Virus record (IMG/VR): IMGVR_UViG_3300006802_000774
Span: 1 to 20,489 of that record
Source of the DNA: a virus
Direction: 5' to 3' (one strand)
Length of the DNA: 20,489 nt
A model generated the notes under the pieces. It was given only the letters and a program-made list of their open reading frames with translations. It searched no databases and was not told where the DNA came from. Of the stretch, positions 5,979 to 13,591 are shown piece after piece. The first letter of the stretch is position 1. Each line of letters begins with the position of its first letter. A program made the translations under genes and the position numbers.

Positions 5979-6565
5979 CTGTTTGGCAGGATGTAGATGA
6001 TTCCGCGCATCGCACCCGTCGCCCTCGAAGGGTGATTGTAATAATAACTGTACCCAAACTTTTGGGTCAGAGTTTTAGCGCGATAAATGGCGTCCAGCTT
6101 TGGCTTGATGTAGTCGAAACAGAAGTCGTGTCCGTTGTAAGAGTCGTATCCAAGCCTCCCGGTCGGTTCCTTGAAATCGTGAATTGCAATGACCGGATGC
6201 AGATCATATCGGTTGATTGCCTCAAGCTCATCAAGCAATGGGCAGTAGTCATTCCAATGGGCATCCAGAAAGAAGATGGTGTCGTGGCCAACCCCGTTGT
6301 GCGGGATGAACCAGTTCATGCAGGCATCGCTGCTGCCTTCGAACATCTCCACATGGACCTTCGAATCAGCAAACTTTTGGCGAGCGTGAACAACGCGATT
6401 GTGGTCAAGTTCGCATGAAACCGTTTTCAGGAAATTCTTGGCAAGCCACACAGTCGTGTCGCCTTCAAACGTCCCGGTTTCAACCGCTGTCGTAAGCTCG
6501 AAGCGTTCCTTGAGGTAAAGGAACTCCTGCTCGATAAATGTGTCTCCGTTGAAAGGCTCACCCAT
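5975..6565 (-). CDS. SAM-dependent methyltransferase-like protein (second type)
   Basis: A 196-residue protein with a Rossmann-like N-terminal half. The glycine motif is AVETGTFEGDTTVWLA (27-42), an acidic residue ends the second strand (VSCELD, 49-54), then HARQKFADSKVHVEMFEGSS and DTIFFLDAHWNDYCPL. The later half (IAIHDF, GHDFCFDYIKPKLD, YSYYYNHPS) is divergent. It resembles small class I methyltransferases found in viral and bacterial sugar clusters, but differs from the two Methyltransf_24-like copies in this cassette. It lies 3 bases after one GT25 gene and overlaps the next by ATGA. The target is unknown; loss of methyltransferase activity cannot be excluded from sequence. Confidence 0.65.
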   Translation of the reverse strand: MGEPFNGDTFIEQEFLYLKERFELTTAVETGTFEGDTTVWLAKNFLKTVSCELDHNRVVHARQKFADSKVHVEMFEGSSDACMNWFIPHNGVGHDTIFFLDAHWNDYCPLLDELEAINRYDLHPVIAIHDFKEPTGRLGYDSYNGHDFCFDYIKPKLDAIYRAKTLTQKFGYSYYYNHPSRATGAMRGIIYILPNR

Positions 6566-6568
6566 ATT

Positions 6569-7171
6569 TTATTCCGCCAAATAATTGTCTTCTTGATCCG
6601 CAACGCGCGGAAAAATTGTGAAGCACTTTAGTTTTTCCCGGCTTTTGAAATACATCTGAAGATCGATTGGAGCGTAAATCTCCTCGTTGGTTTCGATCAG
6701 CGTTTCGAGTGCCTTCTTTCGAACGATGTAGCAATGGGTACAAAGCGGCATTCCCTCAAACAGATTCGAATCCAGTTCGCGCCCCATCCTTCCTCTTGCA
6801 CAGCATGAACCGGGATACAAGATGTCCCAATCTTCAGGTAATTTCGTCAGCGCGCGTTCAATGGTTTCGCGCCAATGCGGCTTAAAAATCACATCATCCT
6901 CAAGCACCATCACCATTTCTTGAGTCGAAGGCTCGAAATCCAATGCGTTCCAAAGCATCCAATGGGACATTGTGCATCCGACATGCTTGGCTCCGATCAA
7001 ATAGCCCGACCCCGGACTATCAACTTCGTATGGAATGCTCGCTTTTAAGCCTGATTTTGCGCCGTTTAATCCATTGAAGATGCGATAGTCAACGATTCCG
7101 GCAGACTTCAGGTTCTCTTGAAGACGATTTATGCGCGATGACCCGCGCATGGCGATAACAACCGTTTGCAC
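6569..7171 (-). CDS. GT25-family glycosyltransferase, copy 1
   Basis: A 200-residue protein. The start is GTG at 7171: it keeps the family's first strand (VVIAMRGSSRINRLQENL), which the internal ATG would lose, and AAGGA lies about 10 bases upstream. Diagnostic marks are VMVLEDDVIF (87-96), LPEDWDILYPGSCC (111-124), LCTHCYIV (143-150), YAPIDLQMYF (166-175) and IFPRVADQED. This is a complete short GT25 domain of the type that adds hexoses in LPS and related glycans. It lies 3 bases from each flanking methyltransferase gene. The similarity to the GT25 at 5349-5978 extends over several motifs, so duplication within the cassette is likely. Confidence 0.75.
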   Translation of the reverse strand: MQTVVIAMRGSSRINRLQENLKSAGIVDYRIFNGLNGAKSGLKASIPYEVDSPGSGYLIGAKHVGCTMSHWMLWNALDFEPSTQEMVMVLEDDVIFKPHWRETIERALTKLPEDWDILYPGSCCARGRMGRELDSNLFEGMPLCTHCYIVRKKALETLIETNEEIYAPIDLQMYFKSREKLKCFTIFPRVADQEDNYLAE

Positions 7172-7174
7172 GGG

Positions 7175-7792
7175 TTACTTATCCTTTCGATAGATTGCGA
7201 AACAGCTCTCAGCCAAGTCATGCCGAGAAACAAAAGAACAACGCTTCAGAACGAACTTGATTGCAGTCTGCGTCGATTCCCAATTCACATCGTCCATCAC
7301 TAGGTAGCCTCCAACCTTCAGCTTCGGAAGCCAGTTGACGACATCGCTGGTGGACGGCCATTCAGCGTGGTTCGCATCGATATGAACCATGTCCATGTCA
7401 GGGAGAAATCGCGAGGCATCCCAAGATGACATGCGGCAGAACTGGATGTGCTTCACGACATCGGCCCGCACCGTGTGGGCAACGAAGTTCGCGTAGTGCT
7501 GGTCAAGATCCAGCTTGGACCACCATTCTTGATTGGCGTTCGATTCGTCGTCGATGCAGTCCTCGCGCTTCCACGAATCAATGGCGTAAATGATTCCGTG
7601 GCCATTGAGCTTGCAGGCGTGGGCCATCGAAAGCGTTGACTTGCCCTCAAAAACTCCAACCTCAGCGATTTTCAGCGGACGTTCACGCAAGACAAGATTG
7701 GCAAGCTCGATTCCTTTACGCGGGTCACACCAACCTCCCATTTTCGGAAAGTTGTCCCTGATAAAATTCTCGACGCTTTCTTGGTGTGTCAT
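7175..7792 (-). CDS. Class I SAM-dependent methyltransferase (Methyltransf_24-like), copy 1
   Basis: A 205-residue protein with motif I IAEVGVFEGKSTLSMA (42-57), acid-loop IIYAIDSW (67-74), DMVHIDANHAEWPSTSDVVN (134-153) and GGYLVMDDVNW (161-171). These are the marks of Methyltransf_24-type enzymes. It is the first gene of the sugar cassette and overlaps the portal stop by ATGA, so it is tied to late head-gene expression. The C-terminal half aligns by eye with the methyltransferase at 4733-5347 (H.D..H.EW, GG...MDD.NW, then a helix). Likely substrates are sugars or glycoconjugates, by context only. Confidence 0.75.
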   Translation of the reverse strand: MTHQESVENFIRDNFPKMGGWCDPRKGIELANLVLRERPLKIAEVGVFEGKSTLSMAHACKLNGHGIIYAIDSWKREDCIDDESNANQEWWSKLDLDQHYANFVAHTVRADVVKHIQFCRMSSWDASRFLPDMDMVHIDANHAEWPSTSDVVNWLPKLKVGGYLVMDDVNWESTQTAIKFVLKRCSFVSRHDLAESCFAIYRKDK

Positions 7793-10035
7793 TGACGCAG
7801 CAGTTGGGCTTCCGCAGTTGCATTCGCGCGCTGGATGTCAGCGGTGGTCTTCGCATTCCGGCGAGCCAAGTCGGCCATCGCCTTCGTGTTCTGACGCTGG
7901 ATATTTGCCGCAGTCTCGGCGTTCTGGCGAGCGATTTTTGCCTGAATCTCCGCATTCATCACCGCCGTCTTCGGATCAACACCCTGCTGAATCGCCGCAG
8001 CCTGCTGCATCTGCATCTGCGCCTGCTGCTGCTCGGCAATGAATCCAGAAAGCTGCTGCACCGTATCCGAAAGAATCTGGAGCTGCTGCCGGTACGCTTC
8101 CACCTCGTTGCGGCGAGTCGGATCAGTCGAGAGCCTGAGCAGGTGGTCCTGCACATGCTGACCAATGCCCTGCAAGAACAACGTAATCTCCTGCGGATTT
8201 CCGCCCTGCTGGATCGAGCCAGCCGCCTCGTTCGCCGCCGCAAGATGCGTGTTGATGTGGATGATGTGACTCTGCGTATCCGTCACGACAACCATGTTGC
8301 CCTGACGCAGCGAGCCATGCTCAAGCACCGCAAGAGCAGCCTGATCCTGAGCCTTCGCAGACTGGATCTGGCTCGGCAGATAGCGGTCAACCATCTGCTG
8401 GCCAACCTGAGCGGCAATGTAGTCCTGCAAGAGATTGATCTTGCCACCTTCAGGAAGCGAACCAAGCAGGCCAAGAAGTGAGCCAAGAAGCTGCTGCTTC
8501 GCGAACTGAGAACCTTGGCCAACCGTTCGAGTCGCCTCCACGAAGTCGATGTCCATCATCGCCTGAACAGGAACACCACGCTCCTTGCATCGACGCTGGA
8601 ACTCGATGGCATCCTTGTCCGACTTCGTGATGGGGTTCAGGTTAGGATTGGACGCGCGGCGGTAACGCTCCTCGAAGAAAGCATCGAGCTGGTTGTAATA
8701 CCGACTGAGCTGCGTCTTACCGATGGCCGACTGCTGCGCTACAATCGCTTGGATTTCAGTCGCAGTCCTCGGGTTGCCGCTCGGCTTGTTGAGCGATTGG
8801 CGATACTGAGAAAGGTTGCCCTGAAGAACATTCTCAAGGTCCGCGTTGACCGCCATAGGAGCGTCAAGAACCCCAGCAATGTTCTGCTGAATGACCTCGT
8901 AGTCGGGAGGGAGTATCGCATACGGACCTTGCTGAACCACGCTGGTCTTCGTCAGCGCGTTCGGGTTGAGGGGGCGGAAGAGAATCTGCGTACGAGCAAA
9001 CGCGCTGTCCACCATCGAGCAGCGAAGCCGGTTCTTCAGCTCCATCGCTTGGAGCATCTTGATGCCCAAGCCCTTGACGCCGTGATGCTCGCCATCGCCA
9101 CGGTCGTAATACATCGGATGGATGACCTGCTCCCACCGATTGAATCGACGCAGCTTCCGGTACATGAAGTCGCCGCTGTCACGCTCATCGATGATGACAT
9201 GGCTGATCTGACCATCGAACTCCTTGTAGAAGACATGGCACATCAGCACGACCTCGGAACGCGCGCTGAACGTGATGTCGTTCGAACGAAGCTGACGCTG
9301 GAAGAACTCCCAATCGTACTGGACGCCGGAACGATACGGCTCAGGCATCGCCGCCCGAATACGCTCGCGCACATAGTCCACGTTCCATCCAGCCGCCTTT
9401 GCCGCCTCCTCGTCCTGAATCTTCTCGAAAAGGTCGTCCACACCCATCCGGGTTCGAACGCAGGCCACCTTCCAATCGCTCACATTGGACTTGGTGCCGT
9501 CAGGAACCAGAAGGTCCGTCGCCATGATGGCTTTGCACCGCCAATTGGTGCTGTCCTCAAAGATCAAAGGGCCGTGGCCAATGAGAACCATCTCACGCTG
9601 CGAAAGCTGCATGAGATAGTCGAAGTCCTTGTCCAACTTCTGGAGACGGTCGAACTCCTCGGTGATGATCTTCGACCACTCCTCCCGCTTATCCATGTCG
9701 TTGCCGTAAGCAGTACGGATGTTCGCGTAGGTAGGAACCTCAGCGAAAACATCGTAGAAGGCCGACATGGCCAACGTCAGAAAGGCTTCCGACTCGCGGA
9801 AATTGACGTTGGTTCGGAACGCCTGATTGTTCCGGCGAAGATCCGCAGGGTTGTACGGAGGATTGCCATCGACCAAACCGCGCAGCTTCGCGCGGGTGTT
9901 GTTCCGCAGCTCGTCTGCCGAAATCAACTTCTGGAAGATTTCACGGGCCGATGCCGCATCCGCAATGCGCGTCTCGGGGGCCGTCCCGTTCTCGTTGATC
10001 GTCTGGAGCGGCAGTTGGGCTATGTTTCCGTACAT
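7789..10035 (-). CDS. Portal protein
   Basis: A 748-residue protein between terminase and scaffold, in the size range of podovirus portals. The N-terminal half is mixed alpha/beta with AKLRGLVDGNPPYNPADLRR, VNFRESEAFLTLAMSAFYDV, a WSKIITEEFDRL helix and FMYRKLRRFNRWEQVIHPMY. The middle has GLGIKMLQAMELKNRLRCSM and SGNPRTATEIQAI, typical of the clip/stem-wing region of large portals. The last ~180 residues are helical and Gln/Ala-rich, ending in four 11-residue repeats. The portal is a dodecameric ring at one capsid vertex through which DNA enters and leaves. The long helical end may form a barrel, as in P22 portal (inference). Overlaps the zinc-ribbon gene by 16 bases. Confidence 0.8.
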   Translation of the reverse strand: MYGNIAQLPLQTINENGTAPETRIADAASAREIFQKLISADELRNNTRAKLRGLVDGNPPYNPADLRRNNQAFRTNVNFRESEAFLTLAMSAFYDVFAEVPTYANIRTAYGNDMDKREEWSKIITEEFDRLQKLDKDFDYLMQLSQREMVLIGHGPLIFEDSTNWRCKAIMATDLLVPDGTKSNVSDWKVACVRTRMGVDDLFEKIQDEEAAKAAGWNVDYVRERIRAAMPEPYRSGVQYDWEFFQRQLRSNDITFSARSEVVLMCHVFYKEFDGQISHVIIDERDSGDFMYRKLRRFNRWEQVIHPMYYDRGDGEHHGVKGLGIKMLQAMELKNRLRCSMVDSAFARTQILFRPLNPNALTKTSVVQQGPYAILPPDYEVIQQNIAGVLDAPMAVNADLENVLQGNLSQYRQSLNKPSGNPRTATEIQAIVAQQSAIGKTQLSRYYNQLDAFFEERYRRASNPNLNPITKSDKDAIEFQRRCKERGVPVQAMMDIDFVEATRTVGQGSQFAKQQLLGSLLGLLGSLPEGGKINLLQDYIAAQVGQQMVDRYLPSQIQSAKAQDQAALAVLEHGSLRQGNMVVVTDTQSHIIHINTHLAAANEAAGSIQQGGNPQEITLFLQGIGQHVQDHLLRLSTDPTRRNEVEAYRQQLQILSDTVQQLSGFIAEQQQAQMQMQQAAAIQQGVDPKTAVMNAEIQAKIARQNAETAANIQRQNTKAMADLARRNAKTTADIQRANATAEAQLLRQ
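7804..7935 (-). repeat. Four 11-residue (hendecad) coding repeats at the portal C-terminus
   Basis: Portal residues 701-744 read as four consecutive 11-mers: IARQNAETAAN, IQRQNTKAMAD, LARRNAKTTAD and IQRANATAEAQ. Positions 1 (I/L), 3-5 (R-x-N/A-like) and 7-10 (Ala/Thr-rich) are conserved. An 11-residue period favours a nearly straight or right-handed coiled coil and suggests an extended multi-helix barrel. Confidence 0.7.
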
Positions 10036-10643
10036 GGTCGTTTTTTCCAGCAGTGAGCCGGTAGGTTTTCGTTCTCTGTAGCGTCTGTGAAGCGGTGAAG
10101 TGTTTCAATGGGAAACCACACCATGCTACGAATGAAACACCCGCAAAATTCGCAGCTTTGGACCTTGTCGTCGTATGGGGTCGAGCCGTGCTGAGAGAAA
10201 GTTTTGACCGCCTCCTTCAAGACTCTCGCATTGCAACCCGTACATCCAAGCGGTTGGCGATTGAACCTGCATGTTGAACATATTGCTGCACGTTTAGTCG
10301 CCTCTTCCTGACTTACCTTTCCGCCACCAACGGTAAGGCCATGCAACAAACTCATGCTGAACCGGATGACATCGCCAATCTGTAGCGACTTCCGGCCAGC
10401 AGGCTTCGGAATCTCAATCTCGTTGAACGAGCAATCCGCACCATTTCGGCACAGGAACTCGACAATCATGTCGTCGATGTTAGCCGGTAATTGCAAAGAG
10501 TTTGCAGCGTAATGGTTTTTCACAAACTCCCGTAGCTGAGGCAATGAGCCTGCCGGGATGTCGATGCCGGTTTCCGGCACTCGATAATGCCAGCCACCGG
10601 GGATGACCATGTGTTCGTTGAGAATCTTGTATCCGCTGCTCAT
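10020..10643 (-). CDS. Zinc-ribbon-like protein between terminase and portal
   Basis: A 207-residue protein with 11 cysteines, seven of them in two clusters: C122-x2-C125-x8-C134-x2-C137 (ICSTCRFNRQPLGCTGC) and C164-x2-C167-x-C169 (SCEFCGC). A final HC pair lies at 197-198. These could hold one or two zinc ions. The N-terminal 110 residues contain a GGWHYRVPETGIDIPA segment and a helix at LPQLREFVKNHY, without a family I can name. The start overlaps the terminase stop (ATGA) and the end overlaps the portal start, so all three are made together. Similar cysteine-rich proteins sit between terminase and portal in other phages. A role in packaging or head assembly is inference. Confidence 0.65.
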   Translation of the reverse strand: MSSGYKILNEHMVIPGGWHYRVPETGIDIPAGSLPQLREFVKNHYAANSLQLPANIDDMIVEFLCRNGADCSFNEIEIPKPAGRKSLQIGDVIRFSMSLLHGLTVGGGKVSQEEATKRAAICSTCRFNRQPLGCTGCNARVLKEAVKTFSQHGSTPYDDKVQSCEFCGCFIRSMVWFPIETLHRFTDATENENLPAHCWKKRPCTET

Positions 10644-12316
10644 GCGTTTTCGTGGTAGATGCTGTCGGCGTCGCGAACCATCTTTTCCCAGAGCTTATCA
10701 GCTTTGGTTGCTCGCGGCTCCAAGACAGCGGTTTTTCGCACCAGATCAAGCAAGACTACAGCAGCGTCGGCCAAATCAGGCGATTTTCCGGTTCTCTGCT
10801 TCATCACGGTCTTTGATTCGACCGAAATCTTCCGCTTCCCATCATCGAACATGCGCGCGCAGAACTCTTGCAGCGTCTGCATGTCCAAGCCTCCGACACG
10901 CTCCTCAACGACCCATTTACGCATCGAGAACCAAAGTTCCGTCACCTTGCGGTCGTATGCCTCATTGCATGGCCGACTATCCTCGTCGCTGACAGGCATG
11001 GCGGACGGAGAGCCGCCAAACTCAACGCGATGAACAATTCCCCATTCGCGAGTCAGAATGTCGGCCAATCCGCCGCCTTCACCGCTTGAATCAAGAGCGA
11101 ATCTGTCCGGCCTGATGCCGCGAGCGTTGCACTCCTCTTTGACTCGATTGGCAATCTGGTAATGAACCGGCTCTGTAAGCTGCGCGTTGGGTGAAATGTG
11201 GATGATGTCGCCAAACAAGATGCTCATCTTGTCGTTGGCTGTACCAACTTTTGCGAATCGAAGGATACACCTGTCGCCACCGAAACCCGGATCAAGAGCA
11301 GCCACCTGCTCGACATTCGCAGTAAACACCAATTTTTTTGTAGGTGTATGCGTGTCAATCAGCGACTCGGACAAGACCGTCTTGACCATGCCGTCTGGTG
11401 CCCAGAATCCGCGCGTGTACTTCCAGAATGTCGGACTCTGCTCGCCCTCATGGCGCATGGCCGACAGAACCTGATCGTGCGTAATCAGGTACGGATACTT
11501 CGTTCGCCCCTCGCTGATGTTGGGCGACTTCATTCCGTCAAACCGTCGGCAGATGCCACGTTCTGTCAGCCAATGCTGATCCTCGATGGTGACGCTTCTC
11601 CATCCTTTTGCCGGAGTACAGAACCGGCCATGAGGATCGAACTTCGAAGCCGGGTTTCCGATGACCAACATCTTGAACTCGCGGCAACCTTTGCTGAGGT
11701 TCGTGCAGGCTTCGAATGCTGCTTCCGGCGTATCCGTCGCCTCGTCAATGATGACCATGACACGCTCGGCGTGAATACCTTGGATGTTGGCCACCGCCTT
11801 TGAGGTGTTGCCCTCTGCAACCGCAATGGCAGAAATCGAATGCCGGTCGTCTCCTTTGACAGCTTGGAGAGCCATCTTCGAATCGACCATGTTGCCCGGA
11901 AACCCGCGAGTCTTGCGAACCAAGTCCTGAAGATTGGCCCACATACGTTTGCGGATCATCTTCGCGGTCGTCGATGTCAGAACGACTGTTGACTTGAGAG
12001 GGTTGGCCAACCACCAGACAGTCGCGAATAAAGTTGCCCCGTAGGTCTTGCCGCTGGCACCGCATCCGGCCCATCCAACGTAATCGTAATCGCAGAGGCT
12101 TTCGACCTGAGCTTCCAGCCACGGGTTCCAGCTCATCTTCGGCCAGATCATCTTCGTGGCGTTACGGAAATGATCGAACGTGCCTAATCCACCCTCATTG
12201 GGTTGCAGGCGATTGCGAAAAGCGTACAGCTCAAGCTCTAGGTCTGGAATTTTGACCGGAGAACGGATGCCGTACTTGTGTTCAATCAATGGATGCTCAG
12301 ACGCTTGTTCCGCCAT
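10640..12316 (-). CDS. terL: Terminase large subunit
   Basis: I start it at 12316 (MAEQASEH..., 558 residues), with AAGG upstream. A longer start at 12382 would overlap the divergent fibre gene. The ATPase has Walker A GCGASGKT (84-91), Walker B VMVIIDEA (186-193) and a coupling motif VIGNP (218-222). The RNase H-like nuclease has acids in ALDPGFGGD (Asp342), FALDSSGEGG (Asp409) and SPDLADAA (Asp514, Asp517). This is a complete two-domain packaging motor: ATP-driven DNA translocation into the head through the portal, plus genome cutting. It is the first gene of the leftward block. No small terminase subunit was recognised in the window. Confidence 0.92.
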   Translation of the reverse strand: MAEQASEHPLIEHKYGIRSPVKIPDLELELYAFRNRLQPNEGGLGTFDHFRNATKMIWPKMSWNPWLEAQVESLCDYDYVGWAGCGASGKTYGATLFATVWWLANPLKSTVVLTSTTAKMIRKRMWANLQDLVRKTRGFPGNMVDSKMALQAVKGDDRHSISAIAVAEGNTSKAVANIQGIHAERVMVIIDEATDTPEAAFEACTNLSKGCREFKMLVIGNPASKFDPHGRFCTPAKGWRSVTIEDQHWLTERGICRRFDGMKSPNISEGRTKYPYLITHDQVLSAMRHEGEQSPTFWKYTRGFWAPDGMVKTVLSESLIDTHTPTKKLVFTANVEQVAALDPGFGGDRCILRFAKVGTANDKMSILFGDIIHISPNAQLTEPVHYQIANRVKEECNARGIRPDRFALDSSGEGGGLADILTREWGIVHRVEFGGSPSAMPVSDEDSRPCNEAYDRKVTELWFSMRKWVVEERVGGLDMQTLQEFCARMFDDGKRKISVESKTVMKQRTGKSPDLADAAVVLLDLVRKTAVLEPRATKADKLWEKMVRDADSIYHENA

Positions 12317-12370
12317 AGTTTGGCCTTGCAATAGTTCTCGCTGGACTTGAGCTTCTGGGAAAGGAAAAAT
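12317..12370. promoter_or_regulatory. Divergent intergenic region between terminase and fibre genes
   Basis: These 54 bases separate two divergent blocks and should hold, or lie close to, promoters for both. I see no convincing -10/-35 pair on either strand, so promoters may be phage-specific or lie inside the genes. The only clear signal is the fibre gene's ribosome binding site. The call rests on gene orientation alone. Confidence 0.3.
12361..12365 (+). promoter_or_regulatory. Ribosome binding site of the fibre gene
   Basis: AAGGA lies 5 bases before the ATG at 12371. This decides the start in favour of 12371 over an in-frame ATG at 12347, which has no such site and would add eight residues. 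Confidence 0.65.
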
Positions 12371-13588
12371 ATGCCGTCGCAACTTGCTTCTTCATCCGGC
12401 TGTTGCCAGCCTTGCGACTCCGAGCCGATTGTCGTGAATATCCCCGGCCCTCAAGGCGAGCCGGGAACCAATGGCACCAACGGAGTTGATGGAATCGATT
12501 CCTTCACCTACACGACAGCTCCGTTCTTCGTCCCCGCGCTTGGCTCGTTTGTCCTCGTTTTCGTGGACAACACCGACTTTTTGCCAGAGTCGGTTGCCGG
12601 TCAGTTCTTCGTTTCGATTCAGGGGCTTGGTTACATGCAGGTGCTGTCTGTTGACGGCCTGCAACTAACGCTTCAAAACCCCGCTGCCGGTGTTCTTGGC
12701 ATCGCAAACGCGATTCCGACAACGCTTATCCCGACCGGCTCTCTCATTACACTTGCCGGTGCTATCGGGCCTACTGGTGCCGCTGGTGCCGCTGGTGGTG
12801 CACCTACGGGTGCTTCTTACATCTGCCGCACGGGCGACGGTACGCTGACCAACGAGACGGCTCTCGACCTTCTTGCCGCCGGTTACATGAAGACCGCCGG
12901 TTCGGGCGGTTCCGGTGTTGTTTCAACTGTTGCCACGGTTCCTGTGGCCGACATCAGCGGAACGCTTCCGATTGCCAAAGGCGGAACCGGAGTCTCCACA
13001 ACCCCCACCAACGGCCAGCTACTTATCGGCAATGGCAGCGGTTTTACGCTGGCTACCCTGACTCAGGGTTCCGGTATTACGATTACTCCGGGTGCTGGAA
13101 GCATCAGCATTGCTTCAACCTCCCCGACTCCGTTCAATTATGTTACGTTTACACGCCGTGTAAGCGGGACGATTGGTGCTGGCGTCCCTCTAATCGCCTC
13201 TGGAGACATTAAAAATCCGTTTAGCAGCGGAGATTTCGGTTCAGGTTCGTGGTCAACGCTTGATCCTTCTTCCGCGTTCACCGCTGCTACCGGCAAATTC
13301 GCGACTCCATACACGGGGTACTACCGCATCGATTTGAACCTGATTTTGTTGGGTCAAGGTGGAACCGCTCAAGTGATTGTTTCTATCAGTAAAAATGGAT
13401 CAAATGTTCTTACAAGCAGGACATTCAATGTCACTAATGCGGCGCAAAGCCTTAACCCTGTGTGCATGAACTACATCGATTATTCGTCTGTAGTTGGAGA
13501 CACATACGACGTTGTTATCACATCTACCAGCAACGGTCTTTACGTTGACAACGGTTCGTCGATTTCTGTCCACCGCATTCAGGCTTAA
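12371..13588 (+). CDS. Collagen-like tail fibre with C1q-like C-terminal domain
   Basis: A 405-residue protein. Residues 11-15 are CCQPC, followed by a short collagen-like run GPQGEPGTNGTNGVDG (26-41). Residues 50-130 form a beta-rich module (PFFVPALGSFVLVFVDNTDF, then FVSIQGLGYMQVLSVDGLQL). A second Gly-Ala run (GPTGAAGAAGG) follows. Residues 199-250 hold the common fibre segment PIAKGGTGVST...GQLLIGNGSGFTLATLT...GSGITIT. The last ~135 residues look like a C1q/TNF jelly roll (FTAATGKFATPYTGYYRIDL, later GDTYDVVITS and SSISVHRIQA). Such proteins trimerise and bind receptors. It heads the rightward block, divergent from the terminase. A receptor-binding fibre is the best reading. Confidence 0.8.
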   Translation: MPSQLASSSGCCQPCDSEPIVVNIPGPQGEPGTNGTNGVDGIDSFTYTTAPFFVPALGSFVLVFVDNTDFLPESVAGQFFVSIQGLGYMQVLSVDGLQLTLQNPAAGVLGIANAIPTTLIPTGSLITLAGAIGPTGAAGAAGGAPTGASYICRTGDGTLTNETALDLLAAGYMKTAGSGGSGVVSTVATVPVADISGTLPIAKGGTGVSTTPTNGQLLIGNGSGFTLATLTQGSGITITPGAGSISIASTSPTPFNYVTFTRRVSGTIGAGVPLIASGDIKNPFSSGDFGSGSWSTLDPSSAFTAATGKFATPYTGYYRIDLNLILLGQGGTAQVIVSISKNGSNVLTSRTFNVTNAAQSLNPVCMNYIDYSSVVGDTYDVVITSTSNGLYVDNGSSISVHRIQA

Positions 13589-13591
13589 TCA

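Noticed and set aside
8515-10056. A 513-codon open frame on the + strand opposite the portal gene
   Set aside because: It mirrors the portal codons exactly in antisense. Its product is an Arg/Leu/Val-rich sequence without any domain, and the portal frame has clear protein character.
11198-11803. A 201-codon + strand frame inside the terminase gene
   Set aside because: The terminase ATPase and nuclease motifs establish the - strand frame; the other product shows no recognisable features.
12317-12382. A longer terminase starting at 12382
   Set aside because: It would overlap the divergent fibre gene start and its ribosome binding site and add 22 residues without terminase features.
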